Source of the DNA: JBOHER01 sp050701115
GTDB taxonomy: Bacteria > Actinomycetota > Actinomycetes > Mycobacteriales > Pseudonocardiaceae
Reading direction: 5' to 3'
Assembly (NCBI GenBank): GCA_050701115.1
Contig: JBOHER010000041.1
Span: 1-15,445, forward strand
DNA: 15,445 bases
The position numbers and the translations under genes are program-made. Shown here piece by piece: positions 1-6,924 of this stretch; positions within the stretch are counted from its first letter, which is position 1; every line of letters starts with the position of its first letter. The notes below the pieces were generated by a model, which had not been told where the DNA came from, did no database searches, and was given only the letters and a program-made list of their open reading frames with translations.

Positions 1-570
1 GCGGTGGCCTTCCCCGAGGAGCCCGGCATGGTGCTGGCCCGCTTCCTCGGCTCGCTCGCCACCGCGACGGTGGTGGGCTGGCTGTGGGCCCGCTGGGGCA
101 AGCTCGAGTGGATCACCGAGCGGGCCCTGCGACGGCTGCCCGACGTGCGGTCAGGCAACCGCTGGAAGGTGTTCACCGAGACCGCGCGCGCCGACCTGGT
201 CGATGCGGGCGGCTTCCTGGTACTCGGCGCGCTGATCGCCGCCGCTATGAACGTGCTGGTGCCCGCCGGGTGGTTCGGGGTACTCGGCGACCAGATCGTG
301 CTCGGCATCATCGTGATGGCGGTGCTCGCCGTGCTGCTCGCCCTGTGCAGTGAGGCCGACGCGTTCGTCGCCGCGTCGCTGAGCGGATTACCGCTGCTGC
401 CCAAGCTGGTGTTCCTGGTGGTCGGCCCGGCGATCGACGTGAAGCTGATCGCCTTGCACGCGGGCACCTTCGGCCGGTCGTTCGCGCTGCGGTTCGCCCC
501 GGTGACCTTCGTCGTCGCGATCACCTGCGCGGTGGCCGCCGGGTGGCTGGTGCTGGGCGGGGTGCGATGA
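1..570 (+). CDS. DUF318-type permease (C-terminal part, truncated by window edge)
   Basis: Open from the first base, so the true start lies upstream. The 189 visible residues are strongly hydrophobic, with membrane segments near residues 10-30, 68-92 and 98-120 and further ones to the C-terminus. The segment with CSEADAFVAASL (about residues 118-129), followed by FLVVGPAIDVKL, is the signature stretch I associate with the DUF318/ArsP_1-like permease family (B. subtilis YcgR is a member). The transported substrate is not established for this group. The stop overlaps the start of the next gene in ATGA, so the two are translationally coupled. A permease of this type paired with a TIGR03943 protein is a common pairing. 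The zinc regulators immediately downstream, on the other strand, hint at a metal link, but that is inference. Confidence 0.8.
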   Translation, partial: AVAFPEEPGMVLARFLGSLATATVVGWLWARWGKLEWITERALRRLPDVRSGNRWKVFTETARADLVDAGGFLVLGALIAAAMNVLVPAGWFGVLGDQIVLGIIVMAVLAVLLALCSEADAFVAASLSGLPLLPKLVFLVVGPAIDVKLIALHAGTFGRSFALRFAPVTFVVAITCAVAAGWLVLGGVR

Positions 571-1313
571 GGCGAGAGACCCAGAACATCTTGCTGATCC
601 TGCTGGGCGGCGCGCTGCTCAAGCTCGCGCTCACCGGCGAATACGTGCGCTACGTCAAGCCCGTGCATCAGCCGTGGGTGATCGGCGGTGGTGCCATCAT
701 GCTCACCCTCGGGCTGCTGGCCATCTGGCGTGACCTGCTGCAAGGTGCGCGGGAAACGGCCGGCCACACCGATGGGTCCGCTGGTGAGCCGCACGCACAC
801 TCCAGCCGGAGTTCCTGGATGCTGCTGGTCCCGGTGCTCACCGTGCTGCTGGTCGCGCCACCCGCGCTCGGCTCGGACGCGGTGCAGCGGTCACAGGCAC
901 GCGGTTCGCAAGGGCAGTCCAGCGGCAGACAGGACGCGGCCTTTCCGCCGCTTCCCGCGGGCGAGGCCGTGCCACTGACGGTCAGCGAGTTCGCCGCGCG
1001 GGCGGGTTGGGACGACACCGGGGCACTCGACGGCCGGATCGTGTCGTTGTCCGGTTTCGTGGTGCATCGTGGTGAGCGGGTGTATCTCGCGCGCATGGTG
1101 ATCGGATGCTGCGCCGCCGACGCCTCACCGGTGACGGTGCTACTCGGTGGGAAACCCGCCGCGGAGTCCGCGCGATTGGCCGACGATCAGTGGATCGAGG
1201 TGACCGGCACGCTCGTTCCCGGGTCGTCGAGCGAGCAGACCGGCTACGTTCCCGAACTCACTGTGGACTCCGTGCGCCCCATCGGCCAACCGGCCGATCC
1301 TTACGAGCATTGA
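567..1313 (+). CDS. TIGR03943/DUF1980 family membrane protein
   Basis: 248 residues from the ATG that overlaps the permease stop by four bases; a GTG 24 bases upstream lies inside the permease gene and is less likely. Two N-terminal membrane segments lie at about residues 7-23 and 37-54. A polar, His-containing linker (about 63-80) follows, then a third hydrophobic segment (84-101), so the C-terminal domain is probably on one face of the membrane. The C-terminal domain carries RMVIGCCAADASPVTVL (residues 176-192), with the paired cysteines and following Asp typical of this family. The family is usually encoded next to a DUF318 permease, as here, and the two presumably act together. Its biochemical role is not known. 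It ends 20 bases from the convergent zur gene. Confidence 0.8.
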   Translation: MRRETQNILLILLGGALLKLALTGEYVRYVKPVHQPWVIGGGAIMLTLGLLAIWRDLLQGARETAGHTDGSAGEPHAHSSRSSWMLLVPVLTVLLVAPPALGSDAVQRSQARGSQGQSSGRQDAAFPPLPAGEAVPLTVSEFAARAGWDDTGALDGRIVSLSGFVVHRGERVYLARMVIGCCAADASPVTVLLGGKPAAESARLADDQWIEVTGTLVPGSSSEQTGYVPELTVDSVRPIGQPADPYEH

Positions 1314-1328
1314 CGCGAATAACGCGTC
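1312..1328. terminator. Short hairpin between convergent genes
   Basis: GACGCG, five-base loop AATAA, CGCGTC form a perfect 6-bp stem. The left arm includes part of the TIGR03943 stop codon, and the right arm lies just before the zur stop. It sits in the 20-base gap between converging genes, where a bidirectional terminator would be expected. There is no T-tract, so function is inferred from position only. Confidence 0.35.
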
Positions 1329-1333
1329 CCGGC

Positions 1334-1759
1334 TCACCGCGCGGCGCAGGTCGCACAGGTGCCGACGATCTCCACCATGTGGTTGATATTGGAGAACCCG
1401 TGGCTGGTGGCGATGGACTCGGCCCAGTGCTCCACCGCGGGTCCTTCGATCTCCACGGTGAACCCGCACTCGCGGCACACCAGGTGATGGTGATGGTGGT
1501 CCGAGCAGCGCCGGTAGATCGCCTCGCCGGAGTCGGTGCGCAGCACGTCGATGACGCCCGCCTCGGACAGCGACTGCAAAGTCCGGTACACCGTGGTCAG
1601 CCCGATGCCTTCGCCCCGTTTGCGCAACTCGTCGTGCAGCTCTTGCGCGGATCGGAAGTCGTCGATGTCATTGAGGAGCTCGACGACAGCGGCACGCTGC
1701 TTGGTCGAGCGACGGCCGGGAACCGGTGTTCCAGGTCGCACCGAACCTGCTCGTGTCAT
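1334..1759 (-). CDS. zur: Fur-family zinc uptake regulator Zur
   Basis: 141 residues, the usual length for Fur/Zur. An N-terminal winged helix spans about residues 17-80 (KQRAAVVELL, then GLTTVYRTLQSLSEAGVI as the recognition region). The dimerisation domain follows, with the His-rich HHHHHLVC stretch (88-95) and two CxxC pairs, C95/C98 and C135/C138, that form the structural zinc site in this family. With zinc bound, Zur represses zinc uptake and zinc-sparing genes. It is translated right after smtB through a 4-base ATGA overlap on the minus strand. The same smtB-furB(zur) operon next to glyS is known in Mycobacterium tuberculosis, and this makes Zur, rather than another Fur paralogue, the best call. 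Confidence 0.9.
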   Translation of the reverse strand: MTRAGSVRPGTPVPGRRSTKQRAAVVELLNDIDDFRSAQELHDELRKRGEGIGLTTVYRTLQSLSEAGVIDVLRTDSGEAIYRRCSDHHHHHLVCRECGFTVEIEGPAVEHWAESIATSHGFSNINHMVEIVGTCATCAAR

Positions 1760-2154
1760 CGGCGCCTGTCCTCCTCACCAACATGTGTCACGGCGTCCAG
1801 CACAATATGCGCCAAGTGATCATCAGCCAACCGGTACACCACTTCCCGTCCACGGCGCTCGCCCCGGACCACACGCGCCGACTTCAGCACCCGCAGGTGC
1901 TGACTGATCAACGGCTGGGCCACCCCGAGGGTCTCCACGAGTTCGTGCACGCACCGGTCGCCCGCCCGCAGCTGCAGCACGATGGCGATGCGTACCGGGG
2001 CGGCGAGCGCGCGCAGCAGCTCACCCGCGTCGGCAAGGGTACCCGCTGGGTGCACCGGAGCAGGCGGCGTGACCACCCGGGCGTGCGAATGCCCAGAGGT
2101 ATGCGCGTCATCCGCCGTGTCGACGTCTCCACCGCTATCGAGAATGGGCACCAT
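1756..2154 (-). CDS. smtB: ArsR/SmtB-family zinc-sensing repressor
   Basis: 132 residues from the ATG at 2152-2154; reading could extend upstream to 2238, but that extension is not family-like. The His-rich N-terminal arm (DDAHTSGHSH, residues 15-24) precedes a winged helix, with recognition helix around AQPLISQHLRVL (79-90). The C-terminal helix carries D111-x-H113, ten residues, H124, two residues, E127. This is the exact alpha-5 zinc-site spacing of Synechococcus SmtB, so zinc sensing is well supported. A Cys (C68) sits at the start of the helix equivalent to alpha-3. It is the first gene of a smtB-zur operon divergent from glyS, and zinc binding should release it from DNA. A -10-like TACCAT lies six bases before the ATG, suggesting leaderless translation. 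Confidence 0.88.
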   Translation of the reverse strand: MVPILDSGGDVDTADDAHTSGHSHARVVTPPAPVHPAGTLADAGELLRALAAPVRIAIVLQLRAGDRCVHELVETLGVAQPLISQHLRVLKSARVVRGERRGREVVYRLADDHLAHIVLDAVTHVGEEDRRR

Positions 2155-2160
2155 TACCTC

Positions 2161-2166
2161 ATGGTA
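2161..2166 (-). promoter_or_regulatory. -10 box for leaderless smtB-zur transcript
   Basis: On the minus strand the sequence reads TACCAT, then GAGGTA, then the smtB ATG. The TANNNT box ends six bases before the start codon, the geometry of leaderless actinobacterial genes. The GAGG in the gap is too close to the ATG to act as a usual ribosome binding site. No convincing -35 box is visible. Confidence 0.45.
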
Positions 2167-2181
2167 GTCGGAGTTGCCGAC
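2167..2181. promoter_or_regulatory. Dyad beside the smtB -10 box, possible SmtB/Zur operator
   Basis: GTCGG, five bases, CCGAC is a perfect 5-bp dyad directly upstream of the smtB -10 box, in the region between the divergent smtB and glyS genes. Autoregulation is usual for SmtB-type repressors, so this position is where an operator is expected. It does not match the AT-rich mycobacterial Zur box I know, so the assignment is tentative. Confidence 0.25.
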
Positions 2182-2277
2182 CCGGCGTCGCGTTTGCACG
2201 GTGCGTGACGGCTGGCCGCTTCGCCAGGTCGGTCTCACGATCCCGCCGGGCGCTCACCTGGGTCTCAGGCCGTCGAG

Positions 2278-2288
2278 ATACCCTTGCG
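2278..2288 (+). promoter_or_regulatory. Putative glyS -10 region
   Basis: ATACCCTTGCG contains TACCCT (2279-2284), a TANNNT -10 box. It would start transcription near 2291 and leave a leader of about 36 bases holding a GGAG ribosome binding site (2313-2316). The same 11 bases occur just before dgt (4452-4462). No good -35 box is seen. Confidence 0.4.
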
Positions 2289-2326
2289 TTTTCCAGCTCA
2301 AGCCACCAGTTCGGAGACTCCTTCCA

Positions 2327-3745
2327 GTGCCCACCGATCGCATCGACACCGTTGTCAGTCTGTGTAAGCGTCGCGGCTTCGTATTCCCGTGCGGAGAGAT
2401 CTACGGCGGTACCCGGTCGGCGTGGGACTACGGACCCCTCGGTGTCGAACTGAAGGACAACATCAAGCGCCAATGGTGGAAGTCCATGGTGCAGGGGCGC
2501 GAGGACGTCGTCGGCATCGACTCTTCGGTGATCCTGCCCCGACAGGTGTGGGTCGCCTCCGGCCACGTCGATGCGTTCGTCGACCCGCTGGTGGAGTGCT
2601 TGTCCTGCCACCGCCGGTTCCGTGCCGATCAGATCGCTGAGGAGTACGCCGAGCGCAAAGGCAAGGACATCGCCCGCGGCAATGGGCAATCGGATCTAGC
2701 CGAGGGTTTCGATCTTGCCGACGTGCCCTGCCCCAACTGCGGCACCCGCGGTCAGTACACCGAGCCGCGTGAGTTCAACGGCCTGCTCAAGACCCATCTC
2801 GGCCCGGTGGAGTCCGACGAGGGCCTGCACTATCTGCGCCCCGAGACGGCGCAGGGCATCTTCGTGAACTTCTCCAACGTGCAGACCACCGCGCGCAAGA
2901 AGCCGCCGTTCGGCATCGGCCAGATCGGCAAGTCGTTCCGCAACGAGATCACCCCGGGCAACTTCATCTTCCGCACCCGCGAGTTCGAGCAGATGGAGAT
3001 GGAGTTCTTCGTCGAGCCGGGCGAGGACGAGACCTGGCACCAGTACTGGATCGACGAGCGCACCCGCTGGTACACCGATCTTGGGATCAACAAGGACAAC
3101 CTGCGGCATTTCGAGCACCCGAAGGACAAGCTGTCGCACTACTCGAAGCGCACCGTCGATGTCGAGTACCGCTTCGGTTTCTCCTCCGGCCAGGAGTGGG
3201 GCGAGCTGGAAGGCATCGCCAACCGCACCGACTTCGACCTCACCACGCACTCAAACCACTCCGGGGTTGACCTGTCGTACTTCGACCAGGCCTCCGGTGA
3301 GCGTTATCGCCCGTTCGTCATCGAGCCGGCAGCCGGCGTCGGCCGACCGATGATGGCGTTCCTGCTGGACGCCTACGCCGAGGACGAGGCGCCCAACGCC
3401 AAGGGCGGGGTGGACAAGCGGGTCGTGCTCAAGCTGGACCGCAGGCTGGCACCGGTGAAGGCCGCCGTGCTGCCACTGTCGCGCAACGCCGACCTCACCC
3501 CGAAGGCCAAGGACATCGCGGCAAACCTGCGTAAGCACTGGAACGTCGAGTTCGACGACGCGGGTGCTATCGGCCGCCGCTACCGGCGCCAGGACGAGAT
3601 CGGCACCCCGTTCTGTGTCACGGTCGACTTCGAGTCGCTCGACGATCAGGCGGTCACGGTGCGCGAGCGCGACACCATGGCCCAGGAGCGCGTCGCGATG
3701 GACCAGCTCGAGTCCTACCTCGCGGCCCGCCTGATCGGCTGCTGA
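2327..3745 (+). CDS. glyS: Glycyl-tRNA synthetase (alpha2, class II)
   Basis: 472 residues; attaches glycine to tRNA-Gly in the cytoplasm. The GTG at 2327 is chosen because the conserved start of the family (RIDTVVSLCKRRGFVFP, GEIYGGTRSAWDYGPLG) begins just after it and GGAG lies ten bases upstream; an in-frame start at 2174 would add 51 residues with no family resemblance. Class II motif 2 is clear (FRNEITP, 204-210, then FRTREFEQMEMEFF), as are ETAQGIFVNF and a motif-3 region around IEPAAGVGRPMM. The insertion holds two CxxC pairs (C91/C94 and C135/C138), a zinc-ribbon-like site that some relatives lack. The C-terminal anticodon-binding domain ends with the conserved GRRYRRQDEIGTPFCVTVDF. 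It is divergent from the zinc regulators smtB-zur. Confidence 0.96.
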   Translation: MPTDRIDTVVSLCKRRGFVFPCGEIYGGTRSAWDYGPLGVELKDNIKRQWWKSMVQGREDVVGIDSSVILPRQVWVASGHVDAFVDPLVECLSCHRRFRADQIAEEYAERKGKDIARGNGQSDLAEGFDLADVPCPNCGTRGQYTEPREFNGLLKTHLGPVESDEGLHYLRPETAQGIFVNFSNVQTTARKKPPFGIGQIGKSFRNEITPGNFIFRTREFEQMEMEFFVEPGEDETWHQYWIDERTRWYTDLGINKDNLRHFEHPKDKLSHYSKRTVDVEYRFGFSSGQEWGELEGIANRTDFDLTTHSNHSGVDLSYFDQASGERYRPFVIEPAAGVGRPMMAFLLDAYAEDEAPNAKGGVDKRVVLKLDRRLAPVKAAVLPLSRNADLTPKAKDIAANLRKHWNVEFDDAGAIGRRYRRQDEIGTPFCVTVDFESLDDQAVTVRERDTMAQERVAMDQLESYLAARLIGC

Positions 3746-3755
3746 CCGGCCGATC

Positions 3756-4391
3756 GTGACTTCCGGAATCCGCCGATGGTTTCCCCGCGTCGTGGCCGGT
3801 GCCGTGGTGATCGCGCTGCTGGTCGTCGGGGGAACCGCGGTTCGCATCTGGCAGGTCGCCCGGGTTGACGACCGCTCGCCCGCGGACGTCATCGTGGTGC
3901 TCGGTGCCGCGCAGTACAACGGGCGGCCGTCGCAGATCTTCCAGGCGCGACTCGCGCACGCCATGGACCTCTATGACGCCGGGGTCGCGCGGTATGTGGT
4001 GACCACCGGAGGCAGCCAGTCCGGTGACAACTACACCGAGGCCGAGGCCGGTGCCCAGTGGCTGATCGATCGTGGTGTGCCGCAGTCGGCAACCATCCCG
4101 GTCGGCAAGGGCCGGGACACGCTCGGCAGCATGGAGGCCGTCGCCGATGAGGTGCGCGGCCGGGACATGCGCACCGCGGTGGTGGTCAGTGACCCATGGC
4201 ATTCGCTGCGCGCCCGGACCATGGCCAACGACGTCGGACTTGACGCGTGGACGTCGCCGACGCATACCGGGCCGATCGTGCAAACCAGACAGACGCAGCT
4301 GCGCTACATCTACCGGGAAACCGGTGCGCTGCTGTATTACCGCCTGTCCAAGGCGCCTGCCGACCAGATGGGCGGAACCGGCCTCGGCTGA
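3756..4391 (+). CDS. YdcF/SanA-like DUF218 family protein
   Basis: 211 residues from a GTG ten bases after the glyS stop; no clear ribosome binding site, so coupling to glyS is likely. One N-terminal membrane helix (about residues 11-32) follows basic residues and would leave the domain outside the cytoplasm. The DUF218 core is present: ADVIVVLGAAQYNGRPS (43-59), YVVTTGGSQSGDNYTEAEAGA (80-100), a segment of KGRDTLGSMEA type, and VVVSDPWHSLRARTMA (142-157). Members include E. coli SanA and YdcF, with links to envelope integrity and nucleotide-sugar-like ligands, but no reaction is established. A hairpin follows the stop and probably separates this gene from dgt. Confidence 0.85.
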   Translation: MTSGIRRWFPRVVAGAVVIALLVVGGTAVRIWQVARVDDRSPADVIVVLGAAQYNGRPSQIFQARLAHAMDLYDAGVARYVVTTGGSQSGDNYTEAEAGAQWLIDRGVPQSATIPVGKGRDTLGSMEAVADEVRGRDMRTAVVVSDPWHSLRARTMANDVGLDAWTSPTHTGPIVQTRQTQLRYIYRETGALLYYRLSKAPADQMGGTGLG

Positions 4392-4397
4392 CCCTCG

Positions 4398-4421
4398 GGG
4401 AAAGTCGACGGCGACTTTCCC
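4398..4421 (+). terminator. Terminator-like hairpin between the DUF218 gene and dgt
   Basis: GGGAAAGTCG, loop ACGG, CGACTTTCCC form a perfect 10-bp stem seven bases after the DUF218 stop codon. There is no T-tract, as often seen in high-GC actinobacteria. Confidence 0.6.
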
Positions 4422-4452
4422 GCTTGACGGCGGACTCGTCGGCGCGACCGCA

Positions 4453-4458
4453 TACCCT
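4453..4458 (+). promoter_or_regulatory. -10 box for leaderless dgt
   Basis: TACCCT ends four bases before the ATG at 4463, which would put the transcript start at or next to the start codon. It lies in an 11-base block identical to the one upstream of glyS. A TTGACG at 4424-4429 is 23 bases away, too far for a standard -35. Confidence 0.45.
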
Positions 4459-4462
4459 TGCG

Positions 4463-5740
4463 ATGATGAGCCAGACCTACACCGAGCACGACCGGGCCCG
4501 CAGGCTGGTCGAACCGCCCAAACGCGGGCTCACCGAGGCAGGCCGTGATGTGCGCGGACCGTTTGCCCGGGATCGTGCGCGGGTGCTGCATTCCGCGGCA
4601 TTACGCAGGCTCGCGGGCAAGACGCAGGTGGTCGGGCCGGGCGAGGGTGCTGAGGTCAGCGGTGTGCCCCGCACCAGGCTGACCCATTCGCTCGAGGTGG
4701 CCCAGATCGGCAGGGGGATCGCCGAGGATCTCGGCGCCGATCCGGACCTGGTCGACACCGCGGGGCTGGCCCACGACATCGGGCACCCGCCGTTCGGGCA
4801 CAACGGTGAACAAGCGCTCAACGAGGCTGCGGCAGCGTGCGGTGGCTATGAGGGCAATGCGCAAACGCTGCGTATCCTCACCCGGCTGGAACCGAAGGTG
4901 CTCGAGGACGGAGACGTCACCCGCGGTCTGAACCTGACCCGCGCCTGCCTCGATGCCGCGACGAAATACCCCTGGCCGCGGTCAGCCGGTGAGACGAAGT
5001 TCGGCGTGTACCGCGACGACATCGAGGTGTTCACCTGGATGCGTGCGGGAGCGCCGAGCGGGCAGCGGTGTATCGAGGCCCAGATCATGGATTGGGCCGA
5101 CGATGTGGCGTACTCGGTGCACGACGTCGAGGACGGGGTGCTGGCCGGACGGATCTCGCTGCACCTGCTGGGCGATCCGCAGGAGCGGGCCGCGCTGGCC
5201 GAAATCGCCGCGAAGCACTTCTCCGCGCTGCCGGTGTCCACATTGGAGGGCGCGGCCGACGCGCTGCTCGGCTTGCCCTTCGTGGCGGCATTGGCCAAGC
5301 CGGGTTATGACTTCTCCCTGCATGCCCAGGTCGCCCTCAAACGGTTGACCAGCGAGCTCGTCGGCCGGTTCGCGTCGGCCGCTGTTGCGCAGACGCGTTC
5401 GGTTCACGGCGCCGGGCCGTTGTGCCGGTATGCGGCGAACCTCGAGGTGCCGGATCAGGTTGCCGCCGAGGTCGCGTTGCTCAAGTCGCTCGCCCTGCGG
5501 TACGTGATGAGTGATCGGCGCAGGCTTGCCGTGCAGGAGGGGCAGCGACAGCTGATCGCCGAGCTGGTCGAGGTGCTGTGCACACGCGCGCCGGAGTCGC
5601 TGGACCGGATCTTCCAGCCGACGTGGGAGGCCGCCGCCGATGATGCCCAGCGGCTGCGGGTGGTCATCGATCAGGTCGCCTCGCTGACCGATGCACAGGC
5701 CATCGCGTGGCATGCCTGGCACACTGGTCGGCATGGCTGA
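4463..5740 (+). CDS. dgt: Deoxyguanosinetriphosphate triphosphohydrolase-like HD protein
   Basis: 425 residues, close to the mycobacterial Dgt length. Dgt-type enzymes remove the whole triphosphate from dNTPs, giving a deoxynucleoside and controlling the dNTP pool. HD-domain ligands are visible: RLTHSLEVAQ (H75), AHDIGHPPFGHNGE with H104-D105 and further His at 108 and 113, and the downstream MDWADDVAYSVHDVEDG segment supplying the last Asp. The N-terminal VLHSAALRRLAGKTQV is also typical. The ATG at 4463 is chosen because the family begins here and a -10 box lies just upstream. Another ATG follows at once, at 4466. The same enzyme lies beside dnaG in mycobacteria; here four genes intervene. 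The serpin start overlaps its last eight bases. Confidence 0.93.
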   Translation: MMSQTYTEHDRARRLVEPPKRGLTEAGRDVRGPFARDRARVLHSAALRRLAGKTQVVGPGEGAEVSGVPRTRLTHSLEVAQIGRGIAEDLGADPDLVDTAGLAHDIGHPPFGHNGEQALNEAAAACGGYEGNAQTLRILTRLEPKVLEDGDVTRGLNLTRACLDAATKYPWPRSAGETKFGVYRDDIEVFTWMRAGAPSGQRCIEAQIMDWADDVAYSVHDVEDGVLAGRISLHLLGDPQERAALAEIAAKHFSALPVSTLEGAADALLGLPFVAALAKPGYDFSLHAQVALKRLTSELVGRFASAAVAQTRSVHGAGPLCRYAANLEVPDQVAAEVALLKSLALRYVMSDRRRLAVQEGQRQLIAELVEVLCTRAPESLDRIFQPTWEAAADDAQRLRVVIDQVASLTDAQAIAWHAWHTGRHG

Positions 5741-6854
5741 TCGCTCGTCCGCACAGTGGCAGCACCTGAAGTTCGCGCTGGCCGTGCAGCGGGTAGTCGC
5801 ATCCGGCAACGAGAGCTCATGCTTCTCGCCGTACTCGGTGGCCAGCGCGTTGGGTATGGCGTGTCAGGCCGCCCGCGGCGACACCGCGGACGAGCTGCGG
5901 GCCTTGCTCGCCCCGGGGGATCCCGATATCGCCAAGCAGGTCGATCTGCTGCGTGGTGCGGCCGAACTGGATGCCGAACGGACCGGTGAAGATCCGGTGC
6001 TCGCGGTGTCCAACACGCTGTGGGCCTGGGACGAGCTCGCCCTTAATGAGGGGTTTCTGACCGACCTCGCCGGTTGGCCAGGGGCGAAGGTGCGCGGTGC
6101 GCCGTTCCGCACCGATCCGGAAGGTGCCCGACGGGCGATCAATGCCGACGTGGCCGAGACGACCCACCAGTTGATCGAGGAACTGGTGCCGTCCGGCGCG
6201 GTGCATGAGGACACGGTGGCCAGCCTGGTCAACGCGCTGTACCTCAAGGCGGCGTGGCGGAACCGATTCGCCGACCAGGACACCGCCGAGGAGCAGTTCC
6301 ACACGCCCGCCGGGTCGCGGGCCGTGCCGATGATGCGGCAGGTCGAGCAGTTGGGGTACGCCGCCGCCGGTGGGTGGCAGGCGGTTACCTTGCCTGCCGC
6401 GGGCGGGGTAGAGGCCGTGGTGCTGCTGCCGGACACCGACCTGCCCGAGGCCGAGGCCGCGTTGGACGCCGACCTGCTCGACGATGTGCTGGCTTGCGTG
6501 CGGAAGCGCCAGGTCGACCTGCACCTGCCGCGGCTGGACCTGACCATGAGCGCCGATCTGGTCGATGCGCTGCGCAAGCTCGGCGTGCAACTGCTGTTCA
6601 CCCGCGCCGCTGATCTGGGTGGGCTGACCGAGGATGCACGACTGTGCGTCGACGGCGTCCTGCACAAGTCGGTGCTCAAGCTCGATGAGCAGGGCTTGGA
6701 GGGTGCGGCGGCGACCGCGGTCATGATGCGGTTGACCTCGATGCCCAGCGACGCGCCGATCGAGGTGCGGGTGGACCGGCCGTTCCTGTTGCTGATCCGG
6801 CATGCCGTCACCTGCGCGGTGTACTTCCTCGCGCGAGTGTCCGACCCGGGCTGA
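5733..6854 (+). CDS. Serpin-family protein, cytosolic
   Basis: 373 residues, full serpin length, starting inside the end of dgt (8-base overlap, so co-translated). Serpin landmarks run in order: FSPYSVASALGMA near residues 30-42, VNALYLKAAW, FHTPAGSRAVPMM, LHLPRLDL, LRKLGVQLLFTRAADLGGLT, HKSVLKLDEQG, and the C-terminal DRPFLLLIRH strand. No signal peptide, so it should act inside the cell. The reactive-loop hinge has E319 (P17), G321 (P15) and small residues G324-A327 (P12-P9), as in inhibitory serpins, but P14 is Leu322 where Thr or Ser is usual. The loop appears about four residues longer than in antitrypsin, so P1 cannot be fixed. Inhibitory activity against an intracellular protease is plausible but not proven. 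Confidence 0.93.
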   Translation: MADRSSAQWQHLKFALAVQRVVASGNESSCFSPYSVASALGMACQAARGDTADELRALLAPGDPDIAKQVDLLRGAAELDAERTGEDPVLAVSNTLWAWDELALNEGFLTDLAGWPGAKVRGAPFRTDPEGARRAINADVAETTHQLIEELVPSGAVHEDTVASLVNALYLKAAWRNRFADQDTAEEQFHTPAGSRAVPMMRQVEQLGYAAAGGWQAVTLPAAGGVEAVVLLPDTDLPEAEAALDADLLDDVLACVRKRQVDLHLPRLDLTMSADLVDALRKLGVQLLFTRAADLGGLTEDARLCVDGVLHKSVLKLDEQGLEGAAATAVMMRLTSMPSDAPIEVRVDRPFLLLIRHAVTCAVYFLARVSDPG

Positions 6855-6855
6855 C

Positions 6856-6882
6856 TGTCACATCGCGGTGCACCGTGTCGTC
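6856..6882 (+). promoter_or_regulatory. ECF41-type sigma promoter for the decarboxylase-like gene
   Basis: TGTCACA (6856-6862), a 16-base spacer, then CGTC (6879-6882). From memory, this is the -35/-10 pattern reported for ECF41 sigma factors. It sits one base after the serpin stop and about 40 bases before the ATG of the carboxymuconolactone decarboxylase-like gene, whose convergent neighbour encodes an ECF41-type sigma factor. Confidence 0.8.
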
Positions 6883-6924
6883 TTCAGTGCGAAAGAGGCA
6901 TCGGTTCGACGAAAGGAGTGCGCC

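Noticed and set aside
1106..1819. Long plus-strand reading frame over zur
   Set aside because: It is the complement of zur and the end of the TIGR03943 gene; both real genes have clear family motifs, and this frame has none.
2174..2326. Upstream extension of glyS
   Set aside because: The added 51 residues show no family resemblance, and the reading crosses the likely glyS promoter; GTG at 2327 fits the family start.
4424..4429. TTGACG as -35 box of dgt
   Set aside because: It is 23 bases from the -10 box, beyond the usual 16-19.
4247..4462. Upstream extension of dgt
   Set aside because: It overlaps the DUF218 gene and the hairpin, and the family start is at 4463.
5817..6803. Long minus-strand frame across the serpin gene
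   Set aside because: It mirrors the high-GC codon pattern of the serpin and its product shows no recognisable domain.
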